NCBI RefSeq assembly: GCF_030287405.1
Contig: NZ_JASVVV010000003.1
Location: 310,001-374,000 of the forward strand
Source of the DNA: Halalkalicoccus sp. NIPERK01
GTDB lineage: Archaea > Halobacteriota > Halobacteria > Halobacteriales > Halalkalicoccaceae
Direction: 5' to 3'
DNA: 64,000 bases
Under the pieces are notes generated by a model. The model was not told the origin of the DNA and searched no databases. It worked only from the letters and a program-made list of their open reading frames with translations. This document shows, in pieces, positions 32,899 to 42,532 of this stretch (the stretch's first letter is position 1; the number at the start of each line of letters is the position of its first letter). The translations under genes were made by a program, and so were the position numbers.

Positions 32899-34274
32899 AG
32901 CGGGACGAGCGCCGAGAGGACGAGGACGATCAGCAGTCCCGAGACGGACATCACCGTCGCGACCGCCGAGTAGGTCTTGAACGTCTCCATCTGGGTGAGG
33001 CCGGCGACCTCGCTGATGATCCAGAAGCCGCTGTCGTTGTACCACGGCGCGATCATGCCGCCGAAGCCGACGGCCATCATCAGGTAGACCGGGTTGGCGG
33101 CGAACCCGCCCGCGAGCGGGGCCATGATCGCCGCGCCGGTCAGGATCGCGACCGTGCCCGAGCCCTGTGCGACCCGGATGACCGCGGCGATCAGCCACCC
33201 CGCGACCAGCAGTCCGAGGCCGAGTTCCTGCAGGCCCCCGGCGATGTACTCGCCGACGCCCGCCGCCGCGAGCATCGCCCCGAAGGTGCCGCCCGCCGCC
33301 GTGATGGCTATGATGTTGCCGCCGCTCTTGATCGCCTCGGTCAACTCGTTCCCGAAGCGTTCCTTGTCGCCGGCCATCTCCATGCGGAAGAAGGTGAACG
33401 CCGAGAGCAACGCGGCGGCCGTCAGCGCGAAGTTCGGGTCGCCGAGAAAGGAGGTGAGGGCGTCGATCGGGCCGCCCGCCGCGATCGCGCCCTCCTCCGC
33501 GAGCACGCCCGCGACCGTGTTCGAGGCGATCAGCACGACGGGAACGACGATCGGCAGCGACGACTCGAGGAGGCCGGGCAGCGCGCTGGTCGGGCGCTCG
33601 GTCCGCTCGCGGAGGTCCTCGGGCGAGGAGCCCATCGCCTCCCGGAGCGGGAAGTCCTCGCGACCGTGGAGAAAGCGGCCGTAGACCACGCCGCCGAGAA
33701 TCGAGGCCGGCAGCGCGACGATCGAGCCGACGACGATCGCCAGCCCGAGATCCACGTTCAGTTCGGCGGCCATCGCCAGCGGGCCGGGCGTCGGCGGGAC
33801 GAGCATGTGTGTCGCGAGCGCCCCCGCCGCGAGCACCGAGACGTACAGCGAGAACTTGATCCCCGTCCGGGCCTTCATCGAGCGCCCCAGCGGCGCGAGC
33901 AGGTAGAAGACGTTGTCGAAGAACACGGGTATGGAGAGGACGTAACTCGATCCCAGCAGGGCGTACTCGGACCTTCCCTCGCCGGTCACGGAGAGAAAGG
34001 CCCGGACGATCCGGTCGGCGGCCCCGCTGTCCATCAGCGTCTTGCCGATGATCGCGGCCATCAGGATCGGGATCCCGATCGAGACCATCACGTCGCCGAA
34101 CGACTGGGCGATCTCGGCGGGCACGTCGGCGAACGGCACCGCCGGGGTGGCGACCCCGATCGCCATCGCCGCGAGGATCAGCCCCACGAACGCGGGGAGT
34201 TTCAACCAGACGAGCAACAGTACGACCGCCGCCACGCCGATGGCGAAGGAGACCATCGGGTTCTCGAGTACCAT
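32895..34274 (-). CDS. GntP-family gluconate/sugar-acid:H+ symporter
   Basis: The 459-residue permease has about twelve to fourteen spans. Family marks are IPILMAAIIGKTLMDSGAAD, YVLSIPVFFDNVFYLLAPLG, THMLVPPTPGPLAMAAELNV, and RVAQGSGTVAILTGAAIMAP, ending with APWYNDSGFWIISEVAGLTQ. These match GntP/GntT. It converges on the aldolase gene and probably imports the sugar acid used by the neighbouring cluster: gluconate, threonate or a related compound. Its stop codon and that of the aldolase share four bases (TTAG). Confidence 0.9.
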   Translation of the reverse strand: MVLENPMVSFAIGVAAVVLLLVWLKLPAFVGLILAAMAIGVATPAVPFADVPAEIAQSFGDVMVSIGIPILMAAIIGKTLMDSGAADRIVRAFLSVTGEGRSEYALLGSSYVLSIPVFFDNVFYLLAPLGRSMKARTGIKFSLYVSVLAAGALATHMLVPPTPGPLAMAAELNVDLGLAIVVGSIVALPASILGGVVYGRFLHGREDFPLREAMGSSPEDLRERTERPTSALPGLLESSLPIVVPVVLIASNTVAGVLAEEGAIAAGGPIDALTSFLGDPNFALTAAALLSAFTFFRMEMAGDKERFGNELTEAIKSGGNIIAITAAGGTFGAMLAAAGVGEYIAGGLQELGLGLLVAGWLIAAVIRVAQGSGTVAILTGAAIMAPLAGGFAANPVYLMMAVGFGGMIAPWYNDSGFWIISEVAGLTQMETFKTYSAVATVMSVSGLLIVLVLSALVPL

Positions 34275-34466
34275 GGTGTCGTGTGTCGATCATGGTCGTC
34301 CGTAGTAAACCTTGGCCTCGTGGTAATCCCGTCACCCTCTCGCGGTTCGCTCCGGTCCCCCCAGCAGGTATCCGGTACTGCTGGTCCGCGCCGAGGAGTG
34401 GCCGGGAGCGATGGCGGGATTGCCACCGTCGAAACGCCCTTTTCCTGGATCCCCGAACCCCCGTCG

Positions 34467-35432
34467 ATGACGGTCCGAGTGACCACCGGCGGCCGACTCC
34501 ACTTCGGGTTCCAGAACCTCTCGCTCGCCCACGAGCGTCTCTACGGGAGTCTGGGGCTCGCAGTCGAGCGGCCGCGGCTGGTCGTCGACTGCGAGCGCGC
34601 CGAGGGCGTCCGGGCCGAACACCCGGACGCCGAACGCCTCGCCCGCCGCGTCGTCGACCTCCTCGACGTGCCCGGCGCGCGCGTCTCGGTCCGCGAGACC
34701 CTCCCCCCGCACGCCGGCCTCGGAAGCGGCACCCAGTTCGCGCTAGCGGTCCTCTCGGGGATCGCCCGCGCCTACGACCGCGAGCCGCGAGTCCGCGAGC
34801 GCGCCCCGCCCTTGGGGCGGGGCGGGCGAAGCGGCGTCGGGATCGCCACCTTTCGGGAAGGGGGGTTCGTCCTCGACGCGGGCCATCCCGCGACGCGCTT
34901 TACCGCCGAACGCCCCCGCGACGGAACCTGGGAGGTGCCGCCGGTACTCGCGCGCCACCCGGTTCCGGACCACTGGCGGTTCCTCCTCGTCGTCCCCGAC
35001 ATCGGTCCCGGAAAGAGCGGTTCCGAGGAGGACGCGGACATGCGGGCGGTCGTCGAGCGCGCGAGCCCCGGCATCGCCGACGAGATCACGGCGATCTGCG
35101 CCCGGCGGGTGTTGCCGGCGGTCGTCGAGGGCGACCTCGCTACCTTCGGATCGGGCGTCGCGGAGGTCGGCAGGCTCAACGGCGCGTGGTACGCCGACGC
35201 ACAGGGCGGCGTGTACCGCCCGCCCATCGGCGAGGTCGTCCGCGAACTCGAATCCGACCCCGCGATAGCGGGCGCGGGCCAGTCCTCGTGGGGGCCGGTC
35301 GTCTACGGCGCCACCGACCGCGACCGCGCCGAGGCCGCCCGCGAGGCCGGACGGCGGGCGCTCTCGCGGGTCGACGTCGATGGCGAGGTTCACGTCGTCG
35401 CCGGTCGCAACGAGGGCGCTCGAATCGACTGA
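34467..35432 (+). CDS. Beta-ribofuranosylaminobenzene 5'-phosphate synthase-like GHMP-family protein
   Basis: The 321-residue protein starts MTVRVTTGGRLHFGFQNLSL, has the GHMP ATP-like motif ETLPPHAGLGSGTQFALAVL near residue 80, and later LLVVPDIGPGKSGSEEDAD, GAGQSSWGPVVYG. This matches beta-RFAP synthase of archaeal pterin (methanopterin-type) synthesis; haloarchaeal homologues are thought to act in folate/methanopterin-like cofactor synthesis. It has a single-gene layout. The start was taken at the ATG directly before the conserved RLHFGF segment. Confidence 0.85.
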   Translation: MTVRVTTGGRLHFGFQNLSLAHERLYGSLGLAVERPRLVVDCERAEGVRAEHPDAERLARRVVDLLDVPGARVSVRETLPPHAGLGSGTQFALAVLSGIARAYDREPRVRERAPPLGRGGRSGVGIATFREGGFVLDAGHPATRFTAERPRDGTWEVPPVLARHPVPDHWRFLLVVPDIGPGKSGSEEDADMRAVVERASPGIADEITAICARRVLPAVVEGDLATFGSGVAEVGRLNGAWYADAQGGVYRPPIGEVVRELESDPAIAGAGQSSWGPVVYGATDRDRAEAAREAGRRALSRVDVDGEVHVVAGRNEGARID

Positions 35433-35472
35433 CGGCCCTCCTCGCTCGCCTCCGGCGGGTTCGACCGACGCG

Positions 35473-35670
35473 TTACGGTTGTTTGCTGTAGTCCTCCTCG
35501 CCCTCGTGTTCCTCCTCGCCGTGTTCCTCCAGTTCCTGTTGCGTGTCGAAGGTCTCGTCACAGATTAGACAGCGGAACTCGTCTTCCTCCTCCACTTCGT
35601 CCGGTTCCCTCGGTTCCCCTAGCTCGTCGCCCTGGTCTTTCTCGTCCCCCTCCGTGTGATCATTTCCCAT
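35473..35670 (-). CDS. Small C2H2 zinc-finger protein
   Basis: A 65-residue, strongly acidic protein with one classical zinc finger in its C-terminal half: CLICDETFDTQQELEEHGEE, with a second histidine following as EH. The N-terminal 30 residues are Asp/Glu-rich and probably disordered. Very short single-finger proteins are common in haloarchaea and are thought to regulate or mediate protein contacts; no target is known. It lies alone between beta-RFAP synthase and transcription factor S. Confidence 0.8.
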   Translation of the reverse strand: MGNDHTEGDEKDQGDELGEPREPDEVEEEDEFRCLICDETFDTQQELEEHGEEEHEGEEDYSKQP

Positions 35671-35815
35671 AGGACGAAACTCGATTCATTACCGGTTAAT
35701 CGTGGACCTTGCGTTTGAAAGCGAATTATGTGTCGGAACGGGTGCGTCGCCGACCCGGCCTCACGTCGCGGTCGGGAACCGAGGTTCAAGTGGGTACGTC
35801 CACTACGGACCCATC

Positions 35816-36139
35816 ATGCAGTTCTGTCCCGAATGCGGGTCGATGATGAAGGCCGAGGGCGAACGGTGGGTCTGCGGGTCGTGTGGCGCGGCGGTCCCGC
35901 GGGACCGCGAGGCCGAATCCGAGTTCGTCTCGACCGAGGAGCAGAGCGGTGACGAACTGATCGAGACCGAGGAGGGCGCGGAGTTCGAGGGCAAACCCAC
36001 CGCGCGCGACGTCACCTGCGAGGAGTGCGGCGCGAGCGAGGCGTGGTACACGATCAAACAGACCGGCAGCGCCGACGAACCCCCGACGCGATTCTTCAAG
36101 TGCAAGGAGTGCGGCTATCGCTGGCGCGAGTACAACTGA
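35816..36139 (+). CDS. tfs: Transcription factor S (TFIIS/RPA12-like)
   Basis: The 107-residue protein starts MQFCPECGSMMKAEGERWVC (first zinc ribbon) and ends with a TFIIS-type ribbon: CEECGASEAWYTIKQTGSAD, then RFFKCKECGYRWREYN. The acidic DE pair in the hairpin tip (SADEPPTR) is the catalytic RNA-cleavage element. It stimulates transcript cleavage by stalled RNA polymerase. The start is the ATG directly before the first zinc ribbon. Confidence 0.95.
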   Translation: MQFCPECGSMMKAEGERWVCGSCGAAVPRDREAESEFVSTEEQSGDELIETEEGAEFEGKPTARDVTCEECGASEAWYTIKQTGSADEPPTRFFKCKECGYRWREYN

Positions 36140-36148
36140 CCCGGGCGG

Positions 36149-38395
36149 TCAGATTCCGATCTCCGCCCGGCGGAGCAGTTGGGCGTTGACCGCGACGATG
36201 ACCGTGCTCGCGGACATCAACACGGCGCCGACCGCGGGCGAGAGCAGGATCCCGACCGGCGCGAGGATGCCGGCCGCGAGCGGCAGCGCGAAGACGTTGT
36301 ACCCCGCCGCCCAGACGATGTTCTCCTGCATCTTCCGGTAGCTCTTCGCGCTCAGTCGAACGAGGGTCGCCACGTCCCGCGGGTCGTTCTCGACGAGGAC
36401 GACCTCGGCCGACTCGACGGCGACGTCCGTCCCGGAGCCGATGGCGATGCCCACGTCCGCGCGGGTCAGCGCCGGGGCGTCGTTCACCCCGTCGCCGACC
36501 ATCGCGACGAGGTCGCCCCGCTCCTGTAGCTCGACGATCTTCTCGTCCTTGTCCTCGGGCAGCACCTCCGCGAAGTAGGTGTCGATGCCCAGATCGGCGG
36601 CCACGGCGCGCGCGACGTCCTCGGTGTCGCCGGTCAGCATCGCGACCTCGACACCCATCCCGTGGAGCGCCTCGATCGCCTGCCGGCTCTCCTCGCGAAC
36701 GACGTCCGCGAGCGCGACCGCCCCGGCGGCCTGGCCGTCCCGAATCAGGTAGACGACGCCCTGTCCGCGCGAGCCGACCTCCTCGGCGAACGCCGCGAGG
36801 CGTTCGGGGAGTTCGACGTCGAGGTGGCGAAGCAGGTTCGGGCCGCCGACGTGGATCGTCTCACCGTCTCCGATTCCCCCGCCGTTCTCGGGTATCGTGA
36901 CGGCCTCGACTTCGACCGTCGCGCGCACGCCCCGACCCTCGAGGGCCTCGAACCCACGGACCGCGGGGACGGACAGCGCCCGTCTGTCGGCCTCCTCGCG
37001 GATGGCCGCCGCGATCATGTGCTCGGAGTCGCCCTCGGCGGCGGCCATCAGCGCCAACAGTCCGTCCTCGCTCCAGTCCTCGACTGTGGCCACGTCGACG
37101 ACGCCCTGCTCGCCCCTCGTGAGCGTGCCGGTCTTGTCGAAGACGACGATGTCGAGGTTGCGCGCCTCCTCCATGGCGATCCGGTCGCGCACGAGGATTC
37201 CGTTTCGTGCCGCCATCGACGTGTTGATCGCCACCACGAGGGGGACGGCGAGTCCGAGCGCGTGCGGACAGGCGATCACCAGCACCGTCACGACGCGTTC
37301 GACCACCGCGAGTCCGAAGCCGACCGCGACGGTCCACGCGACGGCGGTGATCGCCGCCACGCCGAGTGCCGCATAGAAGAGCCAGCCGGCGGCCCGATCC
37401 GCGAGCACCTGCGTCCGGGACCGGCTCTCCTGGGCCTCCTCGACGAGTCGCACGATTCCGGAGAGCATCGTCTCGTCGCCGGTCGCGCTCACGCGGACTC
37501 GAAGGCTTCCGTCCCGGTTGGTCGTCCCGCCGATCACCTCGTCGCCGGGCCCCTTCTCGACCGGCCTGGATTCGCCGGTGATCATCGCCTCGACGACGTT
37601 CGACTCGCCCCCTTCGACGACGCCGTCGGCGGGGACGTTCGCGCCGGGGCGGACGAGCACGAGGTCGCCCTCCGCGAGGCCGTCGATCGACACGTCCTCG
37701 ATTTCGCCCGTCCCGGTGACGCGCTCTGCGGTATCGGGCAGCAGTTCGGCGAGTTCGTCGAGCGCGCCCGAGGCCCGCCTGACCGATCGCATCTCGATCC
37801 AGTGGCCGAGCAAGAAGACGACGATCAGCGTCACGAGCTCCCAGAAGAACGGCTCGCCGATCCCGAACGCGACGGCGGCGACGCTGTAGACGAACGCGAC
37901 CGAGATGGCGAGCGAGATCAGGAGCATCATCCCGGGCTCGCGGTTTCGCGCCTCGACGGCCCCCATGCGGAGGAACGGGATTCCGCCGTAGGCGAAGACG
38001 ATCACGCCGAAGACGGGGGCGACGAACGCGCCGCCGGGAACGGTCGGTATCGTGAATCCGAGCCACTCCTGTAGCATCGGACTGTAGGCGAGGACGGGGA
38101 GTGCGAGGACGAGACAGACGAAAAAGCGCGTCTTGAACATCGCCTCGTGGCCCGAGTGATCGACGTGCGCTCCGCGGTCGTGGCCGGCGGCGTGTCGTCC
38201 GTGTTCCTTCGCGTGTTCGCCTTCCGTGGCCGGCGTTTCGTTCGGTTTCCTCGCGTCCGCCCCGTCCGCCGACATGGTGCAGACCCGACAGCACGGACAG
38301 CGCCGGTCGGTCGGCCGATCGCTTTTCGTTGCGGTTCTCGTCGGGTGGCCCGAGTCGTGCTGGTGGTCAGAGTGATCGTCTGCCACGCGCCTCAC
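36149..38395 (-). CDS. CopB-type heavy-metal P1B-ATPase with His-rich N-terminus
   Basis: The 748-residue pump lacks an HMA domain. The N-terminus is histidine-rich ([12 protein letters not shown], then [20 protein letters not shown]) and includes a CPCCRVC cluster. Pump motifs are [18 protein letters not shown] (the CPH signature of P1B-3 ATPases), [20 protein letters not shown] and [11 protein letters not shown]. CopB-like pumps export Cu2+ or Cu+. The GTG start overlaps the stop of the SHOCT gene by four bases; a GTG three codons on ([11 protein letters not shown]) or a later ATG at 38275 are alternatives. Confidence 0.9.
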   Translation of the reverse strand: MRRVADDHSDHQHDSGHPTRTATKSDRPTDRRCPCCRVCTMSADGADARKPNETPATEGEHAKEHGRHAAGHDRGAHVDHSGHEAMFKTRFFVCLVLALPVLAYSPMLQEWLGFTIPTVPGGAFVAPVFGVIVFAYGGIPFLRMGAVEARNREPGMMLLISLAISVAFVYSVAAVAFGIGEPFFWELVTLIVVFLLGHWIEMRSVRRASGALDELAELLPDTAERVTGTGEIEDVSIDGLAEGDLVLVRPGANVPADGVVEGGESNVVEAMITGESRPVEKGPGDEVIGGTTNRDGSLRVRVSATGDETMLSGIVRLVEEAQESRSRTQVLADRAAGWLFYAALGVAAITAVAWTVAVGFGLAVVERVVTVLVIACPHALGLAVPLVVAINTSMAARNGILVRDRIAMEEARNLDIVVFDKTGTLTRGEQGVVDVATVEDWSEDGLLALMAAAEGDSEHMIAAAIREEADRRALSVPAVRGFEALEGRGVRATVEVEAVTIPENGGGIGDGETIHVGGPNLLRHLDVELPERLAAFAEEVGSRGQGVVYLIRDGQAAGAVALADVVREESRQAIEALHGMGVEVAMLTGDTEDVARAVAADLGIDTYFAEVLPEDKDEKIVELQERGDLVAMVGDGVNDAPALTRADVGIAIGSGTDVAVESAEVVLVENDPRDVATLVRLSAKSYRKMQENIVWAAGYNVFALPLAAGILAPVGILLSPAVGAVLMSASTVIVAVNAQLLRRAEIGI

Positions 38396-38730
38396 TCCGT
38401 GCGCTGTAGGAGTTCGCGTCGTTCCTCGAACTCCTCGGTCGACATCTCACCGCGCGCGTAGGCGGTCCGGAGCTCCGCTATCGCGGCGTCGGACTCCCGC
38501 TCGTCGGAGCCACCGAGCGCCCCGTAGAGCAGGTAGCCGCCGACGAGGACGATCAGGAGGACGCTCGCCCACCCGAGGAGCCACGGCCAGCCCGTACCCG
38601 CCGTGCCCGCCCAGCCCATGTGGCCGAACCCGACCAGCGGCATCATGAACAGCATCATCAACAGCGGGGCGAGCAGGACGACGATGGCGACGAGCACCAC
38701 CGCCCGGACGAGGGAGTCTGTGGTCGGCAT
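38392..38730 (-). CDS. SHOCT-domain small membrane protein
   Basis: The 112-residue protein has two spans ([20 protein letters not shown] and [20 protein letters not shown]), with a Met/Trp/Gly-rich loop between, and a C-terminal SHOCT motif ([20 protein letters not shown]). SHOCT is a short domain of unknown function often found with membrane proteins. Stop and start overlap (GTGA) with the copper-type ATPase, so the two are one operon, and the Met-rich loop could bind copper. Confidence 0.8.
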   Translation of the reverse strand: MPTTDSLVRAVVLVAIVVLLAPLLMMLFMMPLVGFGHMGWAGTAGTGWPWLLGWASVLLIVLVGGYLLYGALGGSDERESDAAIAELRTAYARGEMSTEEFEERRELLQRTE

Positions 38731-38872
38731 GACGGTAGCTCACCTCGATCGTACACGCCAACCGGTTATCCCTTTGACGCTTGTGATCGTTCGGCCCGGC
38801 CCGCGTGATGGCTTGGAATCCACGGTGAAGGGCGACGTGCTCGAACGAGGGTTCGCGTATCGGACCGTCCGT

Positions 38873-38907
38873 CGTTGTCCAGAAATTAACTCGAATTCGA
38901 GACAACG
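38873..38907. promoter_or_regulatory. Nested palindromes upstream of PEP carboxylase
   Basis: A perfect 12-base palindrome CTCGAATTCGAG (38890-38901) lies within wider arms CGTTGTC (38873-38879) and GACAACG (38901-38907). A TATA-like GACTTTTAGAG follows at about 38922-38932 before the gene start at 38956. Position just upstream of the TATA box suits an activator or repressor site for ppc. Confidence 0.4.
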
Positions 38908-38955
38908 TTCGCGGATAACAGGGACTTTTAGAGGGGGGCCGTGTTGTGGTCACGC

Positions 38956-41688
38956 ATGGACGACGAGTTGCACAACCGGACCGTCAACCAGGACGTCCGG
39001 GAACTCGGCGCGCTCGTGGGGGATACGATCCGCGAACAGGCCTCACGGGACGACTTCGAGACCGTCGAGACCCTCAGGACCGCCTCGATCGCCTATCGCG
39101 ACGGGGAGGCCGACTCGCGAGAAGGCCTCCACCAGATACTCGACCGCCTCCGGCCCGACCGCGAGAGCATCGTCGCGCGCGGGTTCACCACCTACTTCGA
39201 ACTGATCAACCTCGCGGAGGAGCGAGAACGGGTGCGCGCGATCCGCCGCGCCTCCCAGGAGCGATCGCTCGGGGACAGCCTCGAGGTCGCCGCCGAGGTG
39301 CTCGCCGAGGAGGACGAGCGGACGGCGAGGCAGGTCCTCGAGGACGTCCTCATCGAACCCACCTTCACGGCCCACCCGACGGAGGCCCGCCGGAAGACCG
39401 TCAAGTCGAAGCTCCGGTCGGTCGCGCTCGACCTCGAGACCCTCGACGAGCGCACCCTCACCGACAAGGAGCGGAGCCACGTCGACCGGACCATCGAGAG
39501 CGAGGTCGTCAGCCTCTGGCAGACCCCCCAGGTACGGTACCGCCGGCCCGAACCGACCGACGAGGCGATCAACGTCCAGTGGTACCTCGAGAACACCATC
39601 TTCGACGTGGTCGGCGAGGTCTACGACGAGTTCGAGGCGGCCCTCGAGGACGTCGACCACGACATCGACGTTCCCAAACTGTTCGAGTTCCGCTCGTGGG
39701 CCGGCAGCGACCGCGACGGCAACCCCTACGTCACCCCCGAGGTGACCGCCGAGACCCTCGATCGCCAGCGACGGGTCGTCCTCGAACGCTACCGGGACGC
39801 GCTCAAACGCCTCTCCGGGGTGTTGAGCCAGGACGGGAGCCGGATCGACGCCGGCGAGAGCTTCGAGAAGTCGCTGACGGCCGACCGCGAGCGCCTCCCG
39901 GGGGTCGCCCGCGAGGCCGAGGAGCGCTACCCGCGCGAGCCCTACCGCCAGAAGCTGAAGCTGATGCGCGAGCGCATCGACCGGATCGACGACGTCCGCC
40001 CCGGCGGCTACGAGGACGCGACGGAGTTCCGCGCCGATCTGGACGTCCTCGCCGAGAGCGCCGAGGAAAACGGCGGCGAGAGCGTCGTTTCGGCCCACGT
40101 CGATCCCCTCCGTAGGCAGGTCGACACGTTCGGCTTCTCGCTGGCGAGTCTCGACCTGCGCGACCACCAGGAGAACCACACCGAGGCCGTCGCGGAGGCG
40201 CTCGCGCTCGAGGGGATCGATTATCGGGATCTCTCCGAGGACGAACGGATCGAGACGCTCACCGAGGCCGTCCTCCAGGACGAACGGGTGATCGACCCCG
40301 AAGCGCTCTATCGCGACGAGGACGTCGAGATCTCCGAGACCGCCCGCACGGTACTGGAGCTGTTCGCCCGGTTGGCCGACTGGCAGGCCGAGTACGGCGA
40401 CGACGCCATCGACACCTACGCCATCTCGATGACCGAGGAGCCGAGTCACGTCCTCGAGGTGCTCTTCCTGGCCGAGCAGGCGGGCGTGATCGCGCTGCCC
40501 GACCACTCCGGACTGGACATCGTCCCCCTGCTCGAGACCGAGTACGCGCTCTCGGGCGCGCGCCGGATCATGGGGACGCTCTTCGAGAACGAGGCCTACA
40601 GCCGGGCGCTCGCGGCGCGCGGGGACACACAGGAGATCATGCTCGGGTACTCCGACTCGAACAAGGAGAACGGCTTCCTGGCGGCGAACTGGTCGCTGTA
40701 CGACAACCAGCGCCGCCTCGCGGCGATCACCGACGACTTCGACGTGACGATGCGGCTGTTTCACGGCCGCGGGGGATCGATCTCCAGAGGGGGTGGCCCG
40801 ATGAACGAGGCGCTGCTCGCGCTGCCCAACGAGTCGGTCTCGGGGCAGGTGAAGTTCACCGAACAGGGCGAGGCCATCGCCGAGAAGTACGCCAACCCCC
40901 GGATCGCGGAGCGAAACATCGAGCAGATGGTCAACGCACAGGTGCGCGCGCGCCAGCGCTCGCTGCACGAACCCGAGGAGGAGGTCGACGAGGAGTGGGC
41001 CGCGGCGATGGAGACGATGGCCGACGCCGCCCGCGAGGAGTACCGCGACCTGCTCGAGAGCGAGGGGTTCGTCCGCTACTTCGAGCAGGCAACCCCAATC
41101 ACCGTGATCGAGGAACTCAACCTCGGCTCCCGGCCCGCCTCCCGGAGCGGCGAGCGCACAGTTGAAGACCTCCGGGCGATCCCGTGGGTGTTCTCGTGGA
41201 CCCAGTCCCGGTGTATCATCCCCGGCTGGTACGCGCTGGCCTCGGGGATCGACGCCTACCTGGACGGCGCGAGCGGCGACGCCGCGAGCGAAGGCGGTGA
41301 CATGGAGACCCTCCAGGAGATGTACGAGGAGTGGCCCTTCTTCCGAACCACGCTGGACAACGCCGCGCTGGCGCTCGCCCGGACGGAGATGGAGATCGCC
41401 GCCGAGTACGCCGGACTGGCCGAGTCCTCGCTGCGCGAGACGTTCTTCCCCCGGATCGAGGACGAGTACGAACGCGCCTCGGAACTGGTGACCGCGATCG
41501 CGGGTCGCGACGCGCTGGTCCGCCGTGACTGGCTCGAGGAGAGCCTCCGGCGGCGCAACCCCTACGTCGACCCGCTGAACCTGCTGCAGACCCACCTGCT
41601 TGGCCAGACCCACCGCACCGACGCCGAGGAACGCACCCTCCGGCTCACCGTCAAGGGGATCGCCGCCGGCATGAAGAACACCGGCTAG
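38956..41688 (+). CDS. ppc: Phosphoenolpyruvate carboxylase
   Basis: The 910-residue enzyme converts PEP and bicarbonate to oxaloacetate, refilling the TCA cycle. Motifs: EPTFTAHPTEARRKTV near residue 135 (catalytic His), RSWAGSDRDGNPYVTPE near 250, LGYSDSNKENGFLAANW, FHGRGGSISRGGGP near 600, KFTEQGEAIAEKYANP and VFSWTQSRCIIPGWYALASG near 745. This is the bacterial-type long form. The ATG at 38956 begins about 30 bases after a TATA-like sequence; an upstream GTG is less likely. The stop shares CTAG with the convergent gene. Confidence 0.95.
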   Translation: MDDELHNRTVNQDVRELGALVGDTIREQASRDDFETVETLRTASIAYRDGEADSREGLHQILDRLRPDRESIVARGFTTYFELINLAEERERVRAIRRASQERSLGDSLEVAAEVLAEEDERTARQVLEDVLIEPTFTAHPTEARRKTVKSKLRSVALDLETLDERTLTDKERSHVDRTIESEVVSLWQTPQVRYRRPEPTDEAINVQWYLENTIFDVVGEVYDEFEAALEDVDHDIDVPKLFEFRSWAGSDRDGNPYVTPEVTAETLDRQRRVVLERYRDALKRLSGVLSQDGSRIDAGESFEKSLTADRERLPGVAREAEERYPREPYRQKLKLMRERIDRIDDVRPGGYEDATEFRADLDVLAESAEENGGESVVSAHVDPLRRQVDTFGFSLASLDLRDHQENHTEAVAEALALEGIDYRDLSEDERIETLTEAVLQDERVIDPEALYRDEDVEISETARTVLELFARLADWQAEYGDDAIDTYAISMTEEPSHVLEVLFLAEQAGVIALPDHSGLDIVPLLETEYALSGARRIMGTLFENEAYSRALAARGDTQEIMLGYSDSNKENGFLAANWSLYDNQRRLAAITDDFDVTMRLFHGRGGSISRGGGPMNEALLALPNESVSGQVKFTEQGEAIAEKYANPRIAERNIEQMVNAQVRARQRSLHEPEEEVDEEWAAAMETMADAAREEYRDLLESEGFVRYFEQATPITVIEELNLGSRPASRSGERTVEDLRAIPWVFSWTQSRCIIPGWYALASGIDAYLDGASGDAASEGGDMETLQEMYEEWPFFRTTLDNAALALARTEMEIAAEYAGLAESSLRETFFPRIEDEYERASELVTAIAGRDALVRRDWLEESLRRRNPYVDPLNLLQTHLLGQTHRTDAEERTLRLTVKGIAAGMKNTG

Positions 41689-42383
41689 TACGTCAGACGG
41701 AGGCCGTCGAGCCACGGCTCCTTCGCGTTCGTCACCCAGTCGACGAGGCCGACGGCCTGCCTGATGGTCACGAAGTTGTACGTGCGGTTCCAGGGGTAGT
41801 CGATGTCGTACTCCGCCTCCCCGGAGCCGCGATAGAGCGCCGCGAGCACCTGGTGGACGCCGTACTTCTCCTCGAACAGCCGGTTGCGCACGTCGCGGAG
41901 GTCGGAGTTCCTCGCGCGCCACTTGCGCTCGTGGACCCGGTCGAGGATCGCCTCCAGGGCCGCGCTCCGGTCCGATACCCCGTCGGGGAGGAACACGCGC
42001 GGTTCGCCGAAGTCGCTCGCGGCGAAGAGGACGAGGTGGCCGTCGAAGCCGCCGTTTCGTTCCCGGAGGAGGGCCCGGATGGCGTCGTGGTCCATGGTCG
42101 ATTGATACGAATCACGCATGTCGAGCGCCTGCTCGAGCAGTTCGCGGTACCGCTCGTTCGGATCGCTCGCGCTCGGCTCCGGCGTGGGGTCCTCGCAGGC
42201 CGGGTGGGGCTCGCCGACCCGCCGGCCATCGAACGGGAGACGGCCGTCGTCGCCGGTGATCGGCCCGCCCGCGGCCGCCCCCGACACCCCCACCGCCGAC
42301 AGCACGCCGGCGACCGCACCGCCCGCCCGGAGGAGGCGCCTGCGAGACCCGTCCACGTCGCCTGCCTCGGTCTCGTCGTCCAT
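41685..42383 (-). CDS. Tat-exported protein of unknown function
   Basis: The 232-residue protein has a twin-arginine signal (SRRRLLRAGGAVAGVLSAVG) and a likely cleavage after GAAAG. The mature part is hydrophilic with EALDMRDSYQ-like helices, GHLVLFAASDFGEPRVFLPD and a tyrosine/tryptophan-rich end (YPWNRTYNFVTIRQAVGLVD). No family is recognised and there is no lipobox, so it is probably free outside the cell or soluble in the wall space. Its stop overlaps that of ppc. Confidence 0.7.
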   Translation of the reverse strand: MDDETEAGDVDGSRRRLLRAGGAVAGVLSAVGVSGAAAGGPITGDDGRLPFDGRRVGEPHPACEDPTPEPSASDPNERYRELLEQALDMRDSYQSTMDHDAIRALLRERNGGFDGHLVLFAASDFGEPRVFLPDGVSDRSAALEAILDRVHERKWRARNSDLRDVRNRLFEEKYGVHQVLAALYRGSGEAEYDIDYPWNRTYNFVTIRQAVGLVDWVTNAKEPWLDGLRLTY

Positions 42384-42532
42384 CGCTCCCTCCCTACGGA
42401 CGGATTCGACAAATATCTGTGTAATTGAACGTTCGAATTAATATCATACACGATATGTGGTTTCCGATAACTACTCACACCGTCGTCGGACGTGATCCAC
42501 GGGCTTTTGGCCGCCGGTCCCGTCGTGGGGGT

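Noticed and set aside
31773-35432. A 1200-codon plus-strand open frame through the aldolase, permease and beta-RFAP synthase region
   Set aside because: The first two thirds are Arg/His-rich and antisense or out of frame to genes with clear motifs; only the last part (34467-35432) is a real gene.
39043-41922. A very long minus-strand open frame opposite PEP carboxylase
   Set aside because: It is a shadow of the GC-rich ppc codons. It lacks membrane or domain motifs, and ppc itself has all catalytic motifs.
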